DNA from: Rhodothermales bacterium
GTDB taxonomy: Bacteria > Bacteroidota > Rhodothermia > Rhodothermales > Bin80
Assembly: GCA_028278205.1 (NCBI GenBank)
Contig: JANQES010000119.1
Coordinates: forward strand, 1 to 64,000
DNA: 64,000 nucleotides
Reading direction: 5' to 3'
Under the pieces are notes generated by a model. It was not told the origin of the DNA and searched no databases. It saw nothing but the letters and a program-made list of their open reading frames with translations. The first letter of the stretch is position 1, and the number at the start of each line of letters is the position of its first letter. Shown here one piece after another: positions 42,106 to 48,916 of the stretch. The position numbers and the translations under genes were made by a program.

Positions 42106-44259
42106 ATGGAAAACGCACTAGAAACCACACCGGCCACGCGTCCCACCCCCGACGTGGCCTCGCCCCCCCGGCCCCAACCGCCGGTGATGGAGCGCCTGGG
42201 CAAATATGAGATTCTGTGTAAACTCGGCCAGGGCGGCATGGGCGAGGTCTACAAAGGCCACGACCCGGTCATCGGGCGGGACGTCGCCATCAAGGTCATT
42301 CACGAGCGGGCGCTGGAGGATCCTTCGGTCAAGCCGCGTTTCTACCGCGAGGCCCGGTCGGCAGGGCGGCTCTCGCATCCCAACATCACCATCATCTATG
42401 ACGTGAACGAGGAAGACGGCAGGCCCTACCTCGTCATGGAACACCTCGACGGCCACGACCTGCGCAGCATCCTCAAAAGCGGCGCGGCGTTGACGAAAAA
42501 GCAGAAACAGCAGATCGCCGTGCAGATCTGCAAAGGCCTGCTCTATGCCCACGAAAAAAACATTATCCACCGCGACATCAAGCCGGAAAACATCCGCGTC
42601 TTGCCGGATGGAACCGTCAAAATCATGGATTTCGGCATTGCCCGGATCCAGTCGGATACGACGACGCTGACGCAGACCAACGCCAGCCTCGGCACGCCGC
42701 GCTACATGGCGCCCGAACAGGTCAAAGGCGAAGAACTCGATCACCGGGCCGACATCTTTTCGTTCGGCGTCTTGTTCCACGAGTTGTTCTCCGGCGTCAC
42801 CCCCTTCACAGGCGAGAACCTCACCACGCTCATCTACAAGATCCTCCACACCGAACCGGAGCCGCTCAACATCACCCCCGAAGCGCTCCGCGAGGATCTG
42901 CAACACATCGTCTCGACGTGCCTGGAAAAAGAGCCAGAGAACCGCTACGCCAGCTTTGCCGAAGTGCTGCGCGACGTGGAGGCGATCTCGATTCCGGAAG
43001 AGGAGACAGCGGGAGCGACTAAAAAAATATCGAAGCCCACCCGCCGTCGCAGAACGCCTCGCCGGGCTTCCACCGGAGCCAGACAACAACGCCCGGCGCG
43101 CAAAGGCTTGTGGATTGCGCTGGGAATCCTGCTGGTGGTCGGCCTGGCCGCTGGCAGCCTCGCCGTCTTCCAGCCGGCCTTCATTTTTCCAGAAGTTTCC
43201 GCTACGCCGGAGACCGTCACCCCGCCGGCCTCGCCTGCCGAGACGCAGGCAGCCGCCGCGCTGACCATCACCCCCGGCCACGTCACGATGGGCGTGGGCG
43301 ATAAGGAATTTTTAAGCGTCGAGATCTGGAATGCGCAGGGCGAACGCCTCGCCATGGAAGCCCTCAAGCCGGCCACGCTCCAATGGAACACCGGCGACTC
43401 GACGATTGCCGCCATCGCCGGGGTGTCGATGGTCGATGAACAAGGACTCGGCGGGATCGTCACAGCACGCGCGCAGGGTAAAACGACCATCACCGTGGCC
43501 CTCGACGGGGTCGTCCAGTTTATCCCGGTCGAAGTAGGGATTTCGAGCGAGATGCGGGCCGAGGCGGAGCAGCAATACCGCCAGACCAACGCCCTGCTCA
43601 TCGATCCTACCCTGACGGACTCTGCCGTCGGCGCCGCCTTCGAGACCCTGCGCGATGCCTACGGCGCGGCGTTGGACGAGGAGACGCAAGCCGATATCGA
43701 GCAAAAGATCGAACACCTCGCCGTCTTGATCGCCGCGTTTCAGCAGGCCGAAGCGCAGCATCAGCAGGACGCGCTGACCATCTTCGAAAAACGCGCCGTC
43801 TGGCAAGCCTACCTCGATCAGGCCCTGACGCTGCGGCAAAGCCCGGCCATGCTCCATGCCACCCAACGCATCAGCGAGATCGATGAGACCATCGCCAGCA
43901 CGGCCACGCTGGAAGCTGATTCCTTTGTGACGTGCGAGCGGACGGTGGCCGGCGGCAGCACCGGCGCGCTGCGTCTCTGCCGAGACAGCGCTCTCAAAAA
44001 CCAGTTTACGCCGGGCACGCCGGTCTATCTCAACGCCAAAACGAATGCCGCCCGAAGCGCGCGGATTCGGTGGACGTGGACCGGCCCGGACGGCACGGAA
44101 CTTCAACAAAAGAACACCCGCGTCATGGGTGTGCAAGGCTATCGCGTCTGGGACGTGCTGAAAGCCTCCGAAACGCAGCAAGAAGGCGACTACCAGATCC
44201 GGATCTACAACGAAAAAGACCTCCTGATCGGACGCCGCAGCTTCACCATCACGAAATGA
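42106..44259 (+). CDS. Membrane Ser/Thr protein kinase with an extracytoplasmic Ig-like domain
   Basis: The 717-residue protein has an active-looking Hanks-type kinase domain at about residues 33-295. The Gly-rich loop is LGQGGMGEVYKG and the Lys is in DVAIKVIHERA. The catalytic loop is IHRDIKPENIRV, and IMDFGIAR, GTPRYMAPEQ and HRADIFSFGVLFHEL follow. A basic juxtamembrane region leads to one transmembrane segment (LWIALGILLVVGLAAGSLAVF, about 333-353). The outer part has a Big_2-type Ig domain (LTITPGHVTMGVGDKEFLSVEIWNAQGERL, about 388-480), a helical region and a C-terminal beta domain. It may sense an envelope signal. A protein with an inactive kinase domain is encoded 5 kb downstream. 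Confidence 0.93.
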   Translation: MENALETTPATRPTPDVASPPRPQPPVMERLGKYEILCKLGQGGMGEVYKGHDPVIGRDVAIKVIHERALEDPSVKPRFYREARSAGRLSHPNITIIYDVNEEDGRPYLVMEHLDGHDLRSILKSGAALTKKQKQQIAVQICKGLLYAHEKNIIHRDIKPENIRVLPDGTVKIMDFGIARIQSDTTTLTQTNASLGTPRYMAPEQVKGEELDHRADIFSFGVLFHELFSGVTPFTGENLTTLIYKILHTEPEPLNITPEALREDLQHIVSTCLEKEPENRYASFAEVLRDVEAISIPEEETAGATKKISKPTRRRRTPRRASTGARQQRPARKGLWIALGILLVVGLAAGSLAVFQPAFIFPEVSATPETVTPPASPAETQAAAALTITPGHVTMGVGDKEFLSVEIWNAQGERLAMEALKPATLQWNTGDSTIAAIAGVSMVDEQGLGGIVTARAQGKTTITVALDGVVQFIPVEVGISSEMRAEAEQQYRQTNALLIDPTLTDSAVGAAFETLRDAYGAALDEETQADIEQKIEHLAVLIAAFQQAEAQHQQDALTIFEKRAVWQAYLDQALTLRQSPAMLHATQRISEIDETIASTATLEADSFVTCERTVAGGSTGALRLCRDSALKNQFTPGTPVYLNAKTNAARSARIRWTWTGPDGTELQQKNTRVMGVQGYRVWDVLKASETQQEGDYQIRIYNEKDLLIGRRSFTITK

Positions 44260-44435
44260 GAGGCCTCACTGCCTCGATTGGATTTGCCCACCGCCCCGGT
44301 TGCCCCCCCACGCCGCAGAGACTGCTGGGGTTCTGACTCCCATCCCGGAGCCCGTATCTCAGCAGTCTCTTAAAGCTTTTATCCAGTGATGAAATAAGAG
44401 GGTTGATACTATCGTTTTTGGAGTTGAAAACCTGA

Positions 44436-44586
44436 ATTCCCCCTTTGAAGGGGGTGCCTGAGCGCCAGCGAGGGCGGGGGATGTTCGCGCGGCCTTTTGA
44501 AAACCTCAGGGTAGGCCTCACCAACATCCCCCTGCGTCCGGCTGCACATGCGTTTGCCGGTCGCTGTCCCCCTTCAAAGGGGGAAT
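44436..44586. mobile_element. 151-bp element with 19-bp inverted ends CCCCCTTTGAAGGGGG
   Basis: ATTCCCCCTTTGAAGGGGG (44436-44454) and its exact complement (44568-44586) bound 113 nt without a gene. Each end is itself nearly palindromic. A second inverted pair (GGGGGATGTT and AACATCCCCC) lies inside. It has the form of a dispersed non-coding repeat and occurs downstream of the kinase gene. Confidence 0.65.
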
Positions 44587-44625
44587 CATGCGTTCTGAGC
44601 CACGTTTTTAATACAAGAATCCCCA

Positions 44626-44669
44626 GCTCTCCGACTCCCCGATTCTCCGACTCCCCGGCTCTCCGATTC
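44626..44669. repeat. CTCCGAC-word tandem repeat at the gpmI 3' side
   Basis: Words CTCCGAC/CCCCGAT/CTCCGAC/CCCCGGC/CTCCGAT follow each other with a period of 7-8 just downstream of the gpmI stop. No inverted partner is evident. Confidence 0.6.
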
Positions 44670-44675
44670 AACAAA

Positions 44676-46289
44676 TCAAACCCCCACCTCCTGCCGCGCG
44701 ACCAGCACGTCGCCCGTCATTGCTTCGGGGGCGTCTTCGCCGAGCAGGGCCAGGATCGTCGGAGCGATGTCGCCGAGTTTGCCGTCTTTGATCGGCCCGT
44801 CGAAGCCGTCTTTGATGATCAGGTGCGGCACGAGGGCCGTCGTATGCGCCGTGTGCGGCGAGCCGTCGGGGTTGCGCAGCTTGTCGGCGTTGCCGTGGTC
44901 GGCGATGATGTTGATGCTGTAGCCGTGGGCCAGCGCCGCCTCGACCACCTGCTTCGCCCCGGCATCGATGGCCTCGATGGCTGCGACCGCCGCCTCGAAG
45001 ACGCCCGTGTGGCCGACCATGTCGGGGTTGGCGAAGTTGAGGCAGATGAAATTGTACTTCTCCTCGGCGATAGCCTCAGCGCAGCGGCGCGCCACCTCCG
45101 GCGCGCTCATCTCCGGCTGGAGGTCGTACGTCGGCACTTTGGGCGAGGGCACCAGGAGGCGGTCTTCGCCCTCGAACGGCTCCTCGCGCCCGCCGCTGAA
45201 GAAGTACGTCACGTGCGGATATTTTTCGGTCTCGGCGATGCGTAGCTGCCTGCCGCCGCGCGCTTCGATGACCGCGCCGAGCGTGTCGGTGAGGTTGACT
45301 TTTTTGAAGGCGATGGGCAGGCCGAACGTCTCGTCGTAGGGCGTGAAGGTGACGTAGAAGAGATCCTCAAACACCTGAACGTCGAAAGGCTGCTTTTCCG
45401 TGTCCGAGGCCGGGATGCCGTTTTCGCGGTTTTCGTCGAGGATGGCCTGGGCGAAGTTTTTCTGTTTGAACGCCCGCGTGATCTGCCGGGCACGGTCGGC
45501 GCGAAAGTTGAAAAAGACGATAGCGTCGCCGTCTTCGATGCGCGTGTTCACGCCGTCGCCGTAATCGATGCGGCGCGGTTCGATGAACTCGTCGGTGACA
45601 CCGTCTTTATAGCTGGCTTCGAAGGCCGTCAACGGATCTTCGAAGACCTCGCCGGTGCCCTCAGTCAAGAGGCGATAGGCTTTTTCGATGCGTTTCCAGC
45701 GGCGATCCCGGTCCATGGCATGATAGCGCCCGACGACCGAGACGATGCGCCCGACGCCGATCTCTTCGGCCTTTTCCATAAACGCGCGAGCATACTCGAC
45801 GCCGCCGTGCGGATCGGTGTCGCGCCCGTCGGTGAAAGCGTGGACGCACACCTGCTCGTTCGAGAGGCCCTGCCGCTTCGCGAGTTCGAGCAAGGCAAAG
45901 AGGTGGTCGTTGTGGCTGTGGACGCCGCCGTCGGAAAACAGCCCCAGCAGGTGCAGCTTCGAGCCGCGCGTCCGGGCGTGCTGCGCCGCCTGCGCCAGTT
46001 CGTCGATCTCAAAAAAATCGCCCTTTTCGATAGACAGGTCGATGCGCGTGATCTCCTGGTAGACGATGCGCCCGGCGCCCAGGTTCATGTGCCCGACTTC
46101 GGAGTTGCCCATCTGCCCCTCCGGCAACCCGACCGCCCGCTCCGACGCCTGCAACGTCGCATGCGGATAGCGGGCAAAAAGCGAATCTAAAAATGGCTTC
46201 TTCGCGTGATCGATGGCGCTCACCGACGGGTCCTCGGCGATGCCGTAACCATCGAGGATGATGAGAATATGACGTTTATTTTTGTCCAT
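44676..46289 (-). CDS. gpmI: 2,3-bisphosphoglycerate-independent phosphoglycerate mutase
   Basis: This 537-residue alkaline-phosphatase-fold enzyme interconverts 3- and 2-phosphoglycerate in glycolysis. Its N-terminal metal site is ILIILDGYG. The phosphorylated nucleophile Ser is in GQMGNSEVGHMNLGAGR, HLLGLFSDGGVHSH and FTDGRDTDPHGG form the transferase domain, and the C-terminal metal site is NIIADHGNADKL with PHTAHTTALVPH. The start at MDKNKRHILIILDG gives standard length; the longer frame has an unsupported extension. Confidence 0.97.
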   Translation of the reverse strand: MDKNKRHILIILDGYGIAEDPSVSAIDHAKKPFLDSLFARYPHATLQASERAVGLPEGQMGNSEVGHMNLGAGRIVYQEITRIDLSIEKGDFFEIDELAQAAQHARTRGSKLHLLGLFSDGGVHSHNDHLFALLELAKRQGLSNEQVCVHAFTDGRDTDPHGGVEYARAFMEKAEEIGVGRIVSVVGRYHAMDRDRRWKRIEKAYRLLTEGTGEVFEDPLTAFEASYKDGVTDEFIEPRRIDYGDGVNTRIEDGDAIVFFNFRADRARQITRAFKQKNFAQAILDENRENGIPASDTEKQPFDVQVFEDLFYVTFTPYDETFGLPIAFKKVNLTDTLGAVIEARGGRQLRIAETEKYPHVTYFFSGGREEPFEGEDRLLVPSPKVPTYDLQPEMSAPEVARRCAEAIAEEKYNFICLNFANPDMVGHTGVFEAAVAAIEAIDAGAKQVVEAALAHGYSINIIADHGNADKLRNPDGSPHTAHTTALVPHLIIKDGFDGPIKDGKLGDIAPTILALLGEDAPEAMTGDVLVARQEVGV

Positions 46290-46385
46290 CTTTTTCAACC
46301 GAAGTAGGTGATACGGGACGGCGAGCCAGGGTATCAACGATCTGCTTGATTGATCGTTGGACAAAAATAAATTTTTGTCGCGTTG

Positions 46386-47228
46386 TCAAACGCGATAATC
46401 GCGGACTTTCTTCGTGGTCTCGCCTGTTTTCGCCAAGAATACATTCATTGAGCCGCAGGTGGGGCAGGCGGTCTGCTCGGTGCCGTGGCGATCCGTTTTC
46501 GTCGTCGCCTCGCTGAAATACCCATCGTGGGTTTTGCAATAATATTTACCTTTTTTCGGGTCCAACCCGGAAAGCGGCGTTGGAAGTTTTTGAAGGCGTT
46601 CGTAATAGCGGCAGACGGGCGGGAGCGGGCACGCCTCGCAGTTGGGCTTGCGCGCGATGCAGGTGTAGCGACCATGCAGGATGAGCAGGTGATGCGCCTC
46701 GCCCCACGTGCCACGCGGGATGGCCGCCTTGAGCCCGCGCTCGACCTTCAGCGTCGTGTCGGCCCCGTCGACGAGGCCGATGCGGTTGGCCACGCGGAAG
46801 ACGTGCGTATCGACCGGCAGCGCGTCGTCGTCGTCGAAGGCGACCGAAGAGACCACCTGCGCGGTCTTGCGCCCGACGCCCGGCAGCTTCACCAGATCGG
46901 CCTGCGTCTGCGGGATGTGCCCGCCGAAGTCGTCCCGCACCCGCTGCGCCATCCCGACGAGATGCTTCGATTTGTTGTTGGGATACGAAACCGACCGGAT
47001 CAGCGGGAAGACCTGCTCCGGCGTCGCTTCGGCCATCGCGTCGAGCGTCGGGAAAGCGTCGAACAAGGCCGGCGTGACTTTATTGACGCGTGCGTCGGTA
47101 CACTGCGCCGAGAGAATCACCGCGACGATGAGTTGATATTCGTCAACGAACGCCAGTTCGCTCTGGGGGCGCGGTATAACTTCGCGCAGCTTTTCCAGTA
47201 CGATCTGCGCGCGTTCAGTTCGGTTCAC
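46386..47228 (-). CDS. nth: Endonuclease III with an extra zinc-ribbon-like tail
   Basis: The 280-residue base-excision-repair glycosylase/AP lyase has the helix-hairpin-helix KLPGVGRKTAQVV followed by the catalytic Asp in LPVDTHVFRVANR and the 4Fe-4S loop CIARKPNCEACPLPPVC. Canonical Nth ends near here (about 210 residues). This protein continues for about 65 residues with KYYCKTHDGYF and ACPTCGSMNVFL, which look like a zinc ribbon (C..H and CxxC). It is otherwise complete, and the tail is in frame without repeat DNA, so it is probably a genuine extra domain. Confidence 0.93.
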   Translation of the reverse strand: MNRTERAQIVLEKLREVIPRPQSELAFVDEYQLIVAVILSAQCTDARVNKVTPALFDAFPTLDAMAEATPEQVFPLIRSVSYPNNKSKHLVGMAQRVRDDFGGHIPQTQADLVKLPGVGRKTAQVVSSVAFDDDDALPVDTHVFRVANRIGLVDGADTTLKVERGLKAAIPRGTWGEAHHLLILHGRYTCIARKPNCEACPLPPVCRYYERLQKLPTPLSGLDPKKGKYYCKTHDGYFSEATTKTDRHGTEQTACPTCGSMNVFLAKTGETTKKVRDYRV

Positions 47229-47274
47229 GGACGTTTAGCGTTTTGGGGATTAACTGGGGAAAAGACCTGTTCTG

Positions 47275-47371
47275 AATAGAACGCGGATGACGCGGATTGG
47301 GCGGATGGTCGCGGATCTAGCACTGCCCGATCCGCGCAAATCCGCAAGATCCGCGTCATCCGCGTTCTATT
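47275..47371. repeat. Palindrome built of CGCGGAT words upstream of nth
   Basis: AATAGAACGCGGATGACGC (the first 19 of a perfect 23-bp arm, 47275-47297) is matched by its exact complement at 47349-47371. The loop contains further CGCGGAT/ATCCGCG words. Related words occur at 1031 and near 47530. Confidence 0.8.
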
Positions 47372-47539
47372 CTTAGTCGCTGTAGGATTTTTGCCAACAA
47401 GGTATGCGAATATGTCCTTCTGTTGATAAAGGTTTCATCATCCCCAAACGATAATGCAGAACCCTTCCCGCTCCCCATCGTTTTGAATCACAAAGGTTCG
47501 ATCCCTCACACCCTCCCTCTGCATTATCCGCGTCTATCC

Positions 47540-48754
47540 GTGTCCATCTGCGGTTGCAATACAAAACGGCCTCTGCTCGTCCTCGTGCTCGTGCTGCTGG
47601 CAGGCGCCGGCCCGGTCCGTGCTCAGTTCTCCGACCAGGCGCAGGTCTCGCTCATCACGATCCTGCCGGGCAACGCCGTCTATTCGCTCTTCGGCCACAG
47701 CGCCCTGCGCGTCTACGACCCCGTCAACGGCCACGACGTCGCCTACAACTACGGCACGTTCACTTTCGGCAATCCGCTGATGTTCGCCGGGCGGTTTACG
47801 TACGGCAAGCTCGACTACTATCTCTCGATCCAACGCTATCAAATCCTGAAAGACGACGCCTGGAACCGCGAAGGGCGTCCAGTCATCGAGCAGGTGCTCA
47901 ACCTCGACGCGGCGCAGCGCAACGCCCTTTTTCAATTTCTTCGGATCAATGCGCGGGATGAGAATAAATACTACCGCTACGATTTCCTCTTCGACAACTG
48001 CTCAACGCGCCTTCGCGATGTCCTGGAGACGGTGCTTGAGGACGCAGTGACGTTTGTGCCGGAGCCGGACCCCGGCCTCACCTTCCGCGAATTGATCGAT
48101 GGCTACGTCGTCGAGCAGCCGTTTCTGGATTTTGGGATGGACCTGGGCCTGGGCCTCTCGGTAGACCGCGTCGCGACGCCGCGCGAGACGGTGTTTCTGC
48201 CGCTGTATCTGATGGAGCACTTCGACCACGCGACGATTGTCATCGAGGGGCAGACGCTGCCGTTGGTGGCGCGCACCGATACGGTCTACTGGTCCGATGA
48301 GCGGGCGTCGCTGGCGCCGTCGTGGCCGTGGCCGTCGATCCTGCTCTGGGGGCTTTTTGCCCTGGGCCTGGGGCTCCTCATCCGAGACACCCGAGCCGGG
48401 CGCGTGGAACGCCGCCTCTTCGACGGGCTGCTCTTCGGCGTGGCCGGCGCGGCGGGGCTGGTGATCATCTTTCTGTGGTTCATCTCGCTCCACACCGTCA
48501 CCCACTGGAACCTGAACCTGCTCTGGGCCTGGCCCACGCACCTGATCGCTGCCTGGGTGCTGCTACACCGGGCGCGTCCGCGCTGGCTGCGCGGCTATCT
48601 GATGGCCACGGGCCTGGTAACGCTGGCGCTGGCGCTGGCCTTTTTCTTCCTGCCGCAAACCCTGCCGCCTGCCGCGCTGCCTTTGCTGCTGCTGCTGACG
48701 GCGCGCAGCGCCTTCATGATCCGTAGAGCCAGAGAGCCGGTGAGAGAATTTTAG
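47540..48754 (+). CDS. DUF4105 membrane protein
   Basis: The 404-residue protein (with the GTG start chosen here) has a signal peptide (LLVLVLVLLAGAGPVRAQ) and a DUF4105 domain at about residues 35-220. The domain pattern is ITILPGNAVYSLFGHSALRV, NYGTFTFGNPLMFAGRF, YYRYDFLFDNCSTRLRDVL, with a conserved-looking His, Asp and Cys that suggest an NlpC/P60-related hydrolase fold. Five transmembrane segments follow. The 5' end runs through dispersed repeat DNA (TATCCGTGTCCATCTGCGG), so the start is uncertain; a TTG at 47423 would add 39 residues. The stop codon lies in the following repeat. Confidence 0.8.
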   Translation: MSICGCNTKRPLLVLVLVLLAGAGPVRAQFSDQAQVSLITILPGNAVYSLFGHSALRVYDPVNGHDVAYNYGTFTFGNPLMFAGRFTYGKLDYYLSIQRYQILKDDAWNREGRPVIEQVLNLDAAQRNALFQFLRINARDENKYYRYDFLFDNCSTRLRDVLETVLEDAVTFVPEPDPGLTFRELIDGYVVEQPFLDFGMDLGLGLSVDRVATPRETVFLPLYLMEHFDHATIVIEGQTLPLVARTDTVYWSDERASLAPSWPWPSILLWGLFALGLGLLIRDTRAGRVERRLFDGLLFGVAGAAGLVIIFLWFISLHTVTHWNLNLLWAWPTHLIAAWVLLHRARPRWLRGYLMATGLVTLALALAFFFLPQTLPPAALPLLLLLTARSAFMIRRAREPVREF

Positions 48755-48905
48755 ATTTTGGATTTTGGATTTTGGATTGGGTGCCTTTCGATCCGAAATC
48801 ATCAAACGAAGAAGCCGCGCCGGTCGAGACGGGCGCGGCTTCTTCGTTTGGTAAAAAGGGATCGGAATTTTCCCAATCCAAAATCCAAAATCTAAAATCT
48901 AAAAT
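48747..48905. repeat. Nested palindrome: TTTTGGA arms around a 19-bp GC-rich hairpin, copy 2
   Basis: Tandem TTTTGGA words (48747-48781) face their complement (48872-48905). Inside, CAAACGAAGAAGCCGCGCC (48803-48821) and its complement (48832-48850) form the same stem as at 6613-6660, with loop GGTCGAGACG. The distance between inner arm words is 94 nt in both copies. The left arm contains the TAG of the DUF4105 gene. It lies between convergent genes. Confidence 0.85.
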
Positions 48906-48916
48906 CGGAACCCGTT

